64,000 nucleotides of DNA, taken from positions 496,001 to 560,000 of the forward strand of contig JAVSML010024346.1 in the NCBI GenBank assembly GCA_038503035.1. The letters are read 5' to 3'. The notes below the pieces were generated by a model that had not been told where the DNA came from, did not search any database, and was given only the letters and a program-made list of their open reading frames with translations. Every line of letters begins with the position of its first letter. Position 1 is the first letter of the stretch. A program made the position numbers and the translations under genes. Below, piece by piece: positions 44,700 through 55,096 of this stretch. Source of the DNA: Crocodylus rhombifer. Its lineage: Eukaryota > Chordata > Crocodylia > Crocodylidae.

Positions 44700-44810
44700 T
44701 GTTGAAACTTGCCCTCTCTGCCTCAGTTCATCATGCAAAAAATGGGGATAACAACTGCTCATCTCTGCAAATCATTTCTGGATGATCCGATGCCAGGTGA
44801 TAGATGAAAT
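44700..44810 (-). mobile_element. MIR-type SINE fragment, antisense
   Basis: CTCTGCCTCAGTTCATCATG followed by AAAAAATGGGGATAACAACT is the antisense of the MIR core (CAGTTTCCTCATCTGTAAAATGGG in consensus). About 110 bp remain. Confidence 0.6.
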
Positions 44811-45364
44811 ATCACCACTGAATCTCTGAGTGTGCCTACAGAAAGGATTGTAATTAAATGCTTTTCAAACAAACATTTTAATTATGCTCTCAGCCAGTAA
44901 ACTACTAAAGCACAGGGACAGCAATTCTTTCATAAGCAGAGTGAAAAGTGTGCCCGGTAAACACAGTCATAAGCAAATGCAATGGATTTGGTTAGGAAAG
45001 GACCCACTATGAACCTACTATGTTTTCTGGAGAAGCGCAAGTGGCATTTTACAAAGCTTCTTTTTAGTTTAGTTTTAACTCAGGATGAAAATGAGCTGGT
45101 TCATACAAAACATCAAGTCTTGGATCACATCCAGCTCTACCCATCATTAAAAACACTAAAGAAAGGAAGAGACTAAATTCTAAAGACTATACAGTGGCCT
45201 TAAATTGCAATAACCCTACAGGACAGATGCATCAAAGGCGACTTCTTGGTCTTTAGCCACACCTGGTTGGTGACTCTCAAGAACAGGCCAGAGCAACTGA
45301 AACTCTGAATTTCCCCTTTACTAACACTTACTTTAAATACACTTTCAGACCAGGGTATTCAGTC
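44811..45364. other. No gene or recognised repeat
   Basis: AT-rich DNA without a domain-bearing frame. Confidence 0.5.
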
Positions 45365-45505
45365 GTCATCATCACTGCCAAAAGTCCAGAGGCAAGGATG
45401 TTTTGTAATATCGTCTATTGGACCAACTGTATAGTCAGGCAAGCTGTTGGACAAGCTTTTAGGCATCAACTGCCCTTCCTCAGGTGTAAAAAAAAGAGGC
45501 AGACA
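45365..45505 (-). mobile_element. Penelope-like terminus with decayed hammerhead core
   Basis: On the minus strand CTGAGGA (45477-45483) is followed by a GGGCA/TGCC stem and then AAAAGCTTGTC (45450-45460). A hammerhead ribozyme has CTGATGA, a stem II, then GAAA. This copy keeps the layout with one change in the first box and loss of the G in the second. Downstream come GTTGGTCCAATAGACGATAT and ACATCCTTGCCTCT, which correspond to GTTGGTCTAATAAAAGATAT and CTTGTCTGCC in the copies at 42.4 and 51.5 kb. Hammerhead motifs are known in Penelope-like elements. Family assignment is inference from this layout. Confidence 0.62.
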
Positions 45506-46227
45506 GACTGAACTAAACAGCAGAGAAAACACTCCATTTAATTGCAAAGTCTACATGGAGGGATGGAGGAGGCTGTGAACTAGACGTGAAGAGGTGTTAT
45601 CAGGAGCTGTTCTAAGCCAAAAAGGTACGTAAGAATAGGCAATCTAGTTAGTGGAAGAGTGAGACCATTTGAGAAGGCAAAGGGAAGTACCTGTGATGTG
45701 CAGGGAGATTAATAACAGCATTTGTTAGGTTGTAATGAGCCATAAAGTGGCTGTCTGTATTGAGTCCAGATTTTTTACTGTCCAATGGTCTTATACATTT
45801 CTATTCCCAGGCCCCTCACCTAGGAGTGTTTTCTGAATTCCCTTTGAGCACAAGGAAAGATTGTGAGGACAGAAAGGGAGAGGTTGCTCTGTGAAGTGGG
45901 CTGTACCAGTGTTCAAGTGTCTCTGCCCTTTATATTTTAAATGTGGGGGCTCGTTATGGTGAGTAGTTCCTGTCTAACAATTCTTTTAGCGCACGAGCTG
46001 CTGGACAGTGACATTCTTAATGGGGATTAGTGCTTCCAGAATGCAGTCATCTATTATTTATACTGGATCAGGGCCCCATTGCACATTATGGCTCCAAAGA
46101 TTTCCCAGACTTGGCATATGCCAAGACACAAAACACCCACAAAATGAACTCATTTAGGGAGAAAGAAAAGGAGAGCAAAGAAACAATACAATAGTAACAA
46201 TTCACAAAATGAACAGCAGCCTCATCA
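45506..46227. other. No gene or recognised repeat
   Basis: Mixed DNA between two members of the same repeat family. Nothing further recognised. Confidence 0.5.
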
Positions 46228-46342
46228 CGTGTTTTACGGAAGCAAGAGTTGTTTGGTAATATTTTTACTGGATTAACTAGATAGTTGGGTGAGATGTTAG
46301 ACAAGGTTTCAGGCACAAAATGCTCTTCCTTGCCTCTGAGAA
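46228..46342 (-). mobile_element. Penelope-like terminus, second hammerhead-bearing copy
   Basis: The minus strand reads GGAAGAGCATTTTGTGCCTG then AAACCTTGTCTAACAT, followed by AACTATCTAGTTAATCCAGT and AAAAATATTACC. It aligns along its length with the copy at 45365-45505. The hammerhead-like zone (46300-46340) keeps the GCA/TGC stem and TGAAAC, but the CTGATGA box is largely lost. It lies in the same orientation as its neighbour 0.75 kb away. Confidence 0.58.
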
Positions 46343-46562
46343 AGAACTGGATACAGACCACTACAGGAAAGATGAGTTTTAAAGAGGGACCTGAAGGAGG
46401 ATTACGTCAAAGCTTTATTTTAACAGGAGGAGACTATAATGGTGCCTGTGAGAAATTCTAGGTACGTGGACAACAAGAGCTGGCCTTGTAGGCAGAGCCC
46501 AAGGACTCAATAACTTGACGCAGTGTCTCACATAAAGAGGAAAACTGTGTTTTACCTAGAAA
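46343..46562. other. No recognised feature
   Basis: Short interval between a Penelope-like fragment and a CR1. Confidence 0.5.
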
Positions 46563-47165
46563 AGCACAGAATCATAGAAAATGAGGGGTGAAAGGGACCT
46601 CGGGAGGTCACACCTAGTCCAACCCCCTGCTTAAAGCAGGACCAGCCCCAACTAGATCATCCCAACCAAGGCTTTATCCAGCCAGGTCCTCAAAACCTCC
46701 AAGGATGGAGAGTCCACAATCTCTCTGGGTAACCTGTTCCAGTGCTTTACTAACTTCCAAGTAAGAAAGTTTTTCCTAATATCTAACCTCAACTTCCCTT
46801 GCTGCAACTTGAGCCCATTGCTCCTTGTCCTGTCATCTGCCCCCCACTGAGAACAATCCAGCTCCATCTTCTTTGCAGCCCCCTGCAGGGAGATGAAGGC
46901 TGCTATCAAATCCCTGCTCAGTCTGCTCTTCTCCAGACTTGATAAACCCAGTTCCCCCAGCCTCTCCTCACAAATCATGTTCTCAAACCATTTTCATTGC
47001 CCTCCACTGGACTCTTTCCAACATGCCCACATGCTTTCTGCGGTGGGGGGCTCAAACCTGGACACATGACTCCAGATGTGACCTCACCAGTACTGAAATA
47101 TAGCAAAAAGGATCGTGATTTCTTTCTGCACTGCTACCTTGCTTTCTTTATGTGACAGCTTCTGG
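46563..47165 (-). mobile_element. CR1 LINE fragment, antisense, 5'-truncated
   Basis: Begins at the left with AGAATCATAGAAAATGAGGG and the CR1 3' UTR (AACCCCCTGCTTAAAGCAGG). The minus strand encodes the ORF2 C terminus: ICEERLGELGLSSLEKSRLS, then RLDIRKNFLTWKLVKHWNRL and a final ALVGMI. The region beyond 46980 is shifted and more decayed but still CR1-like (CCTGGACACATGACTCCAGA). It is the same subfamily as 8988-9145, 48672-49141 and 56090-56340. Confidence 0.92.
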
Positions 47166-47205
47166 TCTAGGCATGTAGCAAACACTCTTATGATGCAAAC
47201 TGGGT

Positions 47206-47278
47206 TTTGGTTGGGGCCGTGTCGCTCTAAGCACACAGGCAGGCCAAGATCTTTGATATCACATCTACCCAAAGAACC
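47206..47278 (-). mobile_element. Penelope-like terminus, short tail fragment
   Basis: The plus strand reads GGCCGTGTCGCTCTAAGCAC, then ACAGGCAGGCCAAGATCTTT and CTACCCAAAGAACC. Its reverse complement matches the tail of the copy at 42.4-42.5 kb (CTGCCTATGTGCTTAGATCG then ACACAGCTACAAC). Only the tail half is present. Confidence 0.6.
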
Positions 47279-48671
47279 ATGCCTGCTTATGATGCAAAGG
47301 ATTTTACTCACCATTTCATACAGTTTCTAGAGCCCAGGGAACTCTCTGAAGCCTTATCCTTTGGGGGCTGATCCTCTTGACTTTTATCCGTTTCCAGATC
47401 CAGAGCTCTTGCTGCCTTTTGAAAGGAGGCAGGAAAAAAAAATACTGGAGAGAATCCAGAACATGTGTATCAGTCTTCTTTCTGTAGCCTGGCTCCAAAC
47501 CTGGCGGACAAGAGGAGAGGTGCCCAGTGCATACGCTGATGAAAGGAAAAAGTTTACACAGTCTGGAGGGCAGATGTAAGGAGGGAAACAAGGATGTCAA
47601 TGCAGCCGATTCAAAGGCCCTACCGACTTCTCACGCTCTGCTTTGCCGATTCAGGCCAAGGCTCTGTTTGAGACTCCCAAACTCGCTTGCAGCCAGCAGC
47701 ACTGCACGTGTGCTCAAAGCTCGACCTGTTCACAAGGCCTAAGATGGCTACAAGATGACAATCCAGAGAGCAACACAACTAGGAGGGCTTTGATATCACC
47801 CCCCACCACTGGCAGACTGCAATCCTGCCCCATTTAAGGGGAGAGCAGACAGAGACAGACAGAAGAGCCAAGCTGGCCATTGTCACCACGAACATTTGGG
47901 CCGGTACTCTAAGCACTTCCTTCCTCTGCAGTGTTCTTCCCACCCATTTTCTTTTTCCTTAAATGACTAACGTGGCCAAAAATAACTGCAACAGCTGCTG
48001 TGGAGAGCAAGAAGGGACTTAAAAATAAGAAGCGAAGGGCTAGGAGGACGGCAGACGCACCAGCTGGACAGGAGCAAAGTGCTGGAGATCCTCCAGGTCA
48101 CTCCAATCCGTAAGTCACGTGAGGAAAGAGAGAAACCACCAGCTCCAAACTGGCAAAAGAGTCCTTTTACTCCCACGTGTACAGAAACGCGCCGAACCCG
48201 TATCAAATTAGTAACTCCATGCAACAAAGTAGCTCATTTAAATAATAAAAAAAAAGCTGTTTTGCCCGTCAGAATGGCATGCTGAATCTAAAAAAAAAAG
48301 GACAGGAGACTTCACTGACAGAGTATTACACTTGAGATCCCAGCAGATTTCCTGTGCCAAACTGGCAAAAGAGCAGTGTAACTTCAGTGCTTTTTGCAAA
48401 AGGAATTAATTTGTTGCAAGCCTGAACATGGTATGGCTTACAGACACATACCTCACATCCACCGGAGAAAAAGAGAAAGCATGTAATATGCCCGACCATT
48501 TAGATCATATGAAAACCAACTACCCCTGTGACGGGACTGGTGCTAAGTATGGCCCTTCCCGTTGCAGTCAGCCACGTGACCACACTTCATTTTGAACAGT
48601 GAACACACCTAGGTGCTGAAAAGCCCAGGTGTTTGAGTAGATATATGGCCAGTGGGATGAGAATGGGGCAA
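47279..48671. other. No gene or recognised repeat
   Basis: Mixed DNA. Frames up to 94 codons have no recognised domain. Confidence 0.5.
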
Positions 48672-49141
48672 GGATGCAGACAAATTAGAGACAGTCCAGC
48701 GGAGGGCAATGAAAATGGTTTGGAGGCTGGAGCCTGTGACTGATGAAGAGAGGCTGAGGGAACTGGACTGATTTAGTCTGCAGAAGAGAAGACCAAGGGG
48801 GATTGAATAGCCTTCAACTCCCTGCAGGGGGGTTGCAAAGAAGATGGAGCTGAACTGTTCTCAGTGGGGCAGATGACAGGACAAGGAGCAATGGGCTCCT
48901 GTTGCAGCAAGGGAAGTTGACGTTGGATATTAGGAAAAACTCTCACTAGGGGGGTAGTAAAACACTGGAACAGGTTACCCAAAGAGGTTGTGGACTCTAC
49001 ATCCTTGGAGGTTTTGAAGACCTGGCTAGACAAAGCCTTGGCTGGGTTGATCTAGTCGGGGCTGGTCCTGCTTTGAGCAGGGGGTTGGACTAATTGTGAC
49101 CTCCTGAGGTCCCTTCCACCCTCATTTTCTACGATTCTGTG
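48672..49141 (+). mobile_element. CR1 LINE fragment, 5'-truncated
   Basis: The plus strand encodes DKLETVQRRAMKMV-type sequence, EERLRELD, then a stop. It continues with RKTL and AVKHWNRLPKEVVDST, then WLDKALAG. It ends in a CR1 3' UTR (GAGCAGGGGGTTGGACTAAT) and the terminal repeat TTTTCTACGATTCTGTGGG. Stops and shifts are frequent. Confidence 0.92.
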
Positions 49142-49264
49142 GGTGCCACGTAGGAAAGTTCATTGGGGTTACTGGTACTGGTAACAGCACCAGTCAGTAA
49201 ATTATGTGTAGAAGAAAATAACGGGCTGCTGCTTGGGACTGTTTATATTCTTTTATTGAAAGAG

Positions 49265-49722
49265 AGAGAGAGTCCAGAGGAGAGCTACCTGTACAATCAA
49301 AGACCAAGAGAGCCGATTCAGACTCATGCTTATGAGGAGAGGCTGAAGGACATGGGACTCTTCATCCTGGAGAAGAGAAGGCTCAGGGGGGACTTGGTGG
49401 CTGCCTGTAAGTATATAAGGGGAGGTGCATCAGGACCCAGGAGAACAGTTGTTCACCAGGGCTCCCCAAGGGATAACTAGGTCTAAAAGCCACAAACTTA
49501 TAGAAGGCCGATTCAGACTCAATACAAGGAAAAAAACTTTACAGTCTGAGTGTCCAAGGTCTAGAACAGACTACTCTGGACTCATTCAAAAGGCATTTGG
49601 ATGCTTATCTTGCTGGGAGCATCTGATCTCTGGAGACTTCCTGCCTCTGGCAGGGGGACTGGACTTGATGATCTCCCGAGGTCCCCTCCAGCCCCTAATA
49701 GCTATGAAATCTATGAAATGTA
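49265..49722 (+). mobile_element. CR1 LINE fragment, 5'-truncated, second subfamily
   Basis: After a short (GA)n run, the plus strand encodes VQRRATCTIKDQESRF-type sequence, YEERLKDMGLFILEKRRLRG and DLVAACKYIRGG. Then come the FTRAPQGITRSKSHKL block and the 3' UTR. It ends AATAGCTATGAAATCTATGA, the same terminal repeat as the near-complete CR1 at 21.1-24.4 kb and unlike its neighbour 120 bp upstream. About 450 bp survive. Confidence 0.92.
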
Positions 49723-49777
49723 GTAAGTGTGTGCGTACGTGTGTTTGGAAGGACATCTGTTGATATGGAGTCTTTTA

Positions 49778-50018
49778 GATTAGGGAGGGCCAACCTGTAG
49801 CATCAATCCCACAATTGGCTTGGGTGTGGCATGAGGCAGATCAGGCAGGGGACAAGCAATACAGTGGCAAAGACAGCAGGGAGCAGAAAGCAGAGCAGCA
49901 GAGCGTATAAGGCAGGAAGCAGAACAGCAGGCTGGGCAGGGAAAGGAAATCAGAGTGGCACTTGGGGAGAAAGTAGGGATAATTTGTGGCGCACCTGCCA
50001 AAAAGGTTGCCCCCCCCC
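49778..50018. mobile_element. hAT-like MITE
   Basis: The left end TTAGGGAGGGCCAACCTGT and the right end, reverse complemented (GGGGGGGGGCAACCTTTTTGG), resemble each other. The interior is a purine-rich string of GCAGAAAGCAGAGCAGCAG words. A related copy in the opposite orientation lies at 58429-58680. The flanks TTTTAGAT and TTTTAAAA are a weak 8-bp match. Confidence 0.5.
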
Positions 50019-50706
50019 GTTTTAAAACATTTTATCTAAAATTATGAATTTGGGTTAAAAAAAGACAGGCAAACTTTTGTTATTTAACTCAAGCTTAACT
50101 TATTAATTTAAAGCCAATATGAAAGAAACGACCACTGATAATACTAGAATACTTTATATATGAAAGCATTAAGAATTACAACTAATTTAAAAAAAGAACT
50201 TCTCTGTTGTTTCAGACTTCGTTCTGCATATTCAAATCCAACTAAGTATTTTTCCCTTCGTAGAGCTCCTTACCTAACCTTCAAGGAAACTACTCCTCTC
50301 AGCCATCTCCAATACTCCTTTACTCCACACACAAAACAGGGAACTTCTTCTATGGCTAGATCACTCAATAAAATCATACTGGTTAAAGAAACTAAAGAGA
50401 TCTGAGCACCCAGTCCACTACCGTTCGGGTATAGGATCCTCTTTAGTGCGTCACACCAGTCTAACGCCATATGTTAAACAACGGAGCTGCCACCATTTCC
50501 CATGATAGAGAAGTGTTCGGAGTTGCTGAAAGAAGCGAGTATATAACTCAGGTTGGTGTGGAGAATAAAAATGATACGTATGGCCCATTTCATTAGCTTC
50601 TCTTCCAAGGAAGAGAAGATAAACAATTAACAAAATATTATTACCTAGAAATATGGGCCATCTGAATGGCCAATGTAAAAGAATGATAGATAAGCAAGGC
50701 AGCATA
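50019..50706. other. AT-rich DNA, no gene or recognised repeat
   Basis: No domain-bearing frame or repeat recognised. Confidence 0.5.
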
Positions 50707-51245
50707 CAGGCAGTCCTCGACTTACAGCATTTCGAGTTACCACATTTTGCACTTACAACGTTTATAAACTGACACCCTGTTTCGACTTTGACCTCAGTTT
50801 CAACTTTCCAACGCTTGATGACACTACACCCCACCAGCAAACAAGTTCGCTGCATCACTCATCTCCCTGGAGAACATCTGTCCAAAAGTCCTTGGACGCT
50901 TTCTTTAAAAAAGCAGACAAGAGTCCAGAAAAACCTGCAGCCAAGACTCCTGAGAAGACTCCAGCCAAGAACCCTTCAAAAACTCCAGTAAAGTCACCTC
51001 AAAGAAGTCCTTCCAGATCAATATGATTGCTATTTACAATATAAATACATTACTCATCTATAATTGACTGAGTACAAAATTCTGGGTTATTTTTGGTGAA
51101 AATAGGGTATCGGGCCTTGGTTCAGGAACCAATCCCCCATTTATAACACTGCTTCCTGTGGGAAAATCAGTTCCAAGTTACAACATTTCAATTTAAGACA
51201 TGGTTTTTCAGGAACCAATTGTGTCCTAAGTCTGAGAACTGCCTG
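50707..51245 (+). mobile_element. Tigger-type (Tc1/mariner) element with TA target duplication
   Basis: The left end is CAGGCAGTCCTCGACTTAC, and the right end reverse complemented is CAGGCAGTTCTCAGACTTAG. Both are flanked by TA (50705-50706 and 51246-51247), as expected of Tc1/mariner insertions. At 539 bp most of the transposase has been deleted. A plus-strand stretch at about 50870-51022 still reads SVQKSLDAFFKKADKSPEKP followed by an S/T-P-rich, Lys-rich tail and a stop, probably the transposase C-terminal tail. The TIR style is that of Tigger elements. The tail assignment is inference. Confidence 0.8.
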
Positions 51246-51409
51246 TAGTTGTTATACACAAAGTATTTCCAAATCATTTCAGGATTTGCTTATTGCTCCA
51301 AAAGCAGTGGTGGTGGTTCAAGACTAACAAAGTTCAGAAAAAAATCTTCTCTCACCCTCCACCTGGCTGACCACAAGCATGGAAGTAAAAAGACTCCTTG
51401 TTTCCTTGT

Positions 51410-51587
51410 GTCAAGTATCCAGGTCATAGCCATATTGGTCTAGAGGAAAAAGGCAATCAGGACTCATAATAGAGATGATATCTTTTATTAGACCAACAAG
51501 ATTTTTGCAAAAAAAAATTTGAAATTTTTTGCACAAATCTTGTTGGTCTAATAAAAGATATCATCTCTACTATGAGTCCTGATTGCA
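51410..51587 (-). mobile_element. Foldback Penelope-like terminus with 11-bp target duplication
   Basis: Two 56-bp arms (51453-51508 and 51531-51586) match at 54 positions in inverted orientation around a 22-bp A/T loop. They contain GGACTCATAATAGAGATGAT and ATCTTTTATTAGACCAACAA. The left side continues with a tail (GGTCATAGCCATATTGGTCT) that the right arm lacks. TGTTTCCTTGT flanks the unit at 51399-51409 and 51588-51598, a perfect 11-bp direct repeat. It has the same family layout as the 42286-42525 copy but the opposite orientation. Confidence 0.78.
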
Positions 51588-51688
51588 TGTTTCCTTGTTA
51601 CATTTTCATTGTTATTGAAATTCTGCTGTTATTTATCTCGAACCCAAACAGCACCATACCCAGAAGCTCTACCCATTTACTCTAGTTC

Positions 51689-51873
51689 AGAGGTGGGCAA
51701 TTATTTTGGGCGGAGGGCCATTTACTGAGTTTGGCAAGCCATCACAGGCCACATGATAGGCAGCCAGGGGCAGATAAATATTAATTTTCTAAATTTTTTA
51801 GGGGCCCCGCAGGCTGGATAGAATGGCTGGTGGGGCTGCATCTGGCCCCCGGGCCACATTTTGCTCACCCCTA
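51689..51873. mobile_element. hAT-type MITE (185 bp)
   Basis: The left end is AGAGGTGGGCAATTATTTTG, and the right end reverse complemented is TAGGGGTGAGCAAAATGTGG. The flanks TCTAGTTC (51681-51688) and CCTAGTTC (51874-51881) are an 8-bp duplication with one mismatch. Inside are GGGCCATT and CTGGCCCCCGGGCC, typical of this widespread GGGGTGGGCAA family. Confidence 0.7.
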
Positions 51874-51881
51874 CCTAGTTC

Positions 51882-54199
51882 TTTTCTCATTTTTAAAAGT
51901 TATTAAAAATAGTATACTTATACCCATTCACCCCCTTTTCGGCTCTTTTGCCAGGACACAAGGACGTGGGTTGCCTTTAAAGAGATTAAAGTTCTCTGAA
52001 TTTTAAGGACAAACATTTCCCAGCATACAAGAAGAATATTGCAAGTTGAATTTTGTAAGTAGTTTAAGGGGGTGAACACCAAGGTCAAAAAGAAACTGTT
52101 AAAGGTAGTCTGAGGTACTATTCCAAAACGTGGAGATGGTTTTGAAAAACTAGAACTAATGGAGGAAAATTAAGAATTTAGGTTGAACAGTTCTAACGGT
52201 GGGATTTTATTCACAAGTAATGAAAAAAAAGACCAGACAAAGCAATAGGGATTAAAGATCTTCCTGGGGAATGGGTCAATAAAACCTGCTAGGCCCCACA
52301 GAAGTTCATGCATTCTTTTCCACAAGCACAAAAGTAATAAAGAAGTGAATGATCTTTCTCTCACCCTGGACAAGTAGAATTCTGCCCAGCTGCTGTGAAG
52401 AACGCCAAAATTGGACAAGATAATCTAACAGGCCTTTTCCACCTCTACGTTTTATTTTTCTTATGAAAAAAATGACCTGAATAGGTGAAGGTATTTGCCC
52501 TTGTCCATTTTGTTCATATTGAATTTAGCCAGAAGGTAAATACTGCCAGGAATATTACAGGTTACTGAAATATCACCCTTTAAGATCTCTCTGCAAGATG
52601 TTAAAGATGATAGCCCAAAAATCTTTTTTTTTTTTATTTGAAAAGGGAAAATGCTAAACACCACAAATGTTTGCTAATGGAAATAATTAAAACAGGGTGA
52701 TTGCCAACATGTAGGGATCCAATTATACACAGCCATTTCAGGCAAATAAATTACCTTGCACGAGAGTGCTTATCTATTATTATGCCATGCTCAGATTATT
52801 ACAGTTACCCCAAATTTAATTTATAGGCACAAAATACAAAGAAGAGCTAGTAATAAGGTACTGAATGAGCAGTTTCAGATTTCCTTTTGAAGGAGGACAC
52901 AGACAGCTAGCAGGAGTCAGAGGCTATCATCTCCCTGGTGCGCAGTTTCACAATTTCTGGGGGAAATGTCTGCTAGTATTTCAGCTCTATTCCACTGTTA
53001 ACCAATGAAGGGATGTTGATTCTCATTCAGAATCTTGCACACAAATTTCTGCAAATATTAAGCAAAACAGAGCAAGCAAATCAAGTCCCACGTCTGCCCC
53101 TGGGGGAGGCAGGACAACCAGTCCCACACTGAACACAGCAGACCCCTAATGCTAGGGTCTGCCTTATAAACGGGCAGAGCCCTACCATGGAAGAAAGGCG
53201 GTACATGATTACTGTCAACATCTGTGCTGCCCTAACTTGGTCACTCAGGACAGATTACTAAGTTAAAGTCGAGCAGAAATCGATGAATGAGGGGTGTGAA
53301 GGCTTTGGAGTAAAACACAGGTACAACTGATAATGAGCAGCACTGATCAGTCTCCAGGACGGTAAGTGGTGGAAAGACAATTTAAGATGTGGCAGAAAGA
53401 CCCAACAGCATGTCCCCAAACAGTAGGGTGTAAAATTCCAGCAAGAAGCTTTTCCATTTTTCCCCTCCACCCTCTGACTAAAGAGTAAGGAACGCTATAA
53501 AAGCTGCAGCCCACTGATCACCAGTGGCAAAAATGCCAAAGCAAATGGGTCACTTGTGCTTGTGAAACAGATTGTCTTTTCCTGGCCTTCCTGACACACA
53601 ATGGGCACAGCTTTTCAAACAAAGCAAGAAGTTCAGAAAGGGAAACATCCCAGCTACCACAATGCAGCCTTCCAAACCGTGGGTAGCTAAGACGTTTTGC
53701 CTTTTTTGGCATGAAGAAATGTGCTTTGCAAGCTTGAGATACAATTGGATAGGATTGTGGTGAGGGCCCAGACACTTAAGTACTTCCATTTCCTTTCAAA
53801 GCTAAATGAACTCCTGGGGAATAAGGTTTCGTGCCCTTCCAAACAATCACGGGTTTTTTTCCCTTCTGTAGATTTTGCTGAATGGGACGGCTGCCATAGA
53901 CTCCCCCCTCCCCAACCCTGCACCACCATGGATTTGTTATTTGACCTCCCATACTGACTCCAAGAACTAAGGACAAGCCATGTCAGAGCAGAAATTTTGA
54001 TTCGAGGGCTTTTTTCAACAGGACTCAACATTTGCATCTCAGACAGGTTTTCTCCAAAAGGCCTAGAGAATCCACCCATTTTCATTCTTCAATCTCCTCC
54101 ACAGGAAGCCTCTCCCTGGCCTCTACCTTAAGCAAAGACTTGAAAAAGCACTTTTGAATGATCTAAAAAAAGGATCAGTTTACACATCTGATGATGGTT
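51882..54199. other. No gene or recognised repeat
   Basis: Mixed DNA. Overlapping frames at 53.5-54.1 kb on both strands have no recognised domain. Confidence 0.5.
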
Positions 54200-54400
54200 T
54201 TCTCCTCACTGGCAAACTCAGCCTGGGAACTGCAAGTCATGTTGGTTCCTTGGACTTGGTGCCAAATTTGGGGTTAGGAAGGAATTCCCCTACATGTCCC
54301 TAGGTCAGGTAAGACAAGGACTTGAGGGGTTTTGCATTCCTCTACAGTGTGCACCATGGTCCTGTTTCCTAGATCTTCTGAGCTTATATATTAAGCAATG
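54200..54400 (+). mobile_element. L3-type (ancient CR1 group) 3' UTR fragment
   Basis: GGGGTTAGGAAGGAATTCCC, CTAGGTCAGGTAAG, then GGGGTTTTGCATTCCTCTAC and CACCATGGTCC follow the order of the L3 3' UTR (GGTCAGGAAGGAATTTTCCC, CAGGTCAG, GGGTTTTTTGCCTTCCTCTG). No coding part is recognised upstream. Limits are approximate. Confidence 0.55.
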
Positions 54401-54477
54401 AATTCTCTCCCATTGCAAAGGCAATTAATTGGCAGTGCCCTCATCTCCTCTGCTTTCACCTGCAGCACACTATAGGG

Positions 54478-54768
54478 CAGTGGCTCTCAACCCTTTCAGA
54501 CTCAAGGACCCCTTATAAAGTACCAGGTCTTAGTTTTCGCTCATTTTTTGACCACAGAAAAATAATAGAACAAATCCCCTACTGCAAAGAACTCAGAACA
54601 CCTACATCAGAATGGTTTTAACACTGTGGATTCCTATTTGAAATCTCTTAGTTTATTTTGGGAATCACGTAAGTGTTTGCACACCTAGCAGTGCTAGTAT
54701 TGCCTGGCACCCTAACGGGGATCTCATGACACCCCAGGGTGCCACATCACCCTGGCTAAGAATCACTG
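54478..54768. mobile_element. hAT (Charlie-like) MITE, 291 bp
   Basis: The left terminus is CAGTGGCTCTCAACC, and the right terminus reverse complemented is CAGTGATTCTTAGCC. Both are Charlie-type. The flanks CTATAGGG and TGGTAGAG match poorly. It ends 8 bp before the next hAT-like element, so TGGTAGAG is shared between them. Confidence 0.7.
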
Positions 54769-54776
54769 TGGTAGAG

Positions 54777-55096
54777 CAGGGGTGCGCCCACAGGCCAGAT
54801 CTGGCCCCAAAGCGGTCACCTGGTCTGCAGGGCTCCTGACAGGTCCAGACATTTGGCAGCAGAGAAGTAGTGGCACCACTCTCCTGCTGTCAAATTTCCA
54901 GATGTATGGGGAGCCCCAAAAGCTGGAGAACATGGCCCTGCGGCCAGGGGCAGCAGGACCCCAGGGTCTGATCCCAGGATGCGGGGATAGTGTGGGGCCA
55001 CAGGTCCAGATCCCGGGGGCAGGACCTAATCTGGCCAGCCGATTTGCCCCACACCACTCACCTGGCCCGCAGGGTGACATTTGTCAAGCCCCACTG
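54777..55096. mobile_element. hAT-like MITE, 320 bp, adjoining the previous one
   Basis: The left terminus is CAGGGGTGCGCCCACAGGCC. The right terminus reverse complemented is CAGTGGGGCTTGACAAATGT followed by CACCCTGCGGGCC. Ends and the GGCC-rich subterminal zone are hAT-like. The flanks TGGTAGAG and CCGTAGTT share only GTAG. Overlapping open frames on both strands reflect high GC and not coding. Confidence 0.58.
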
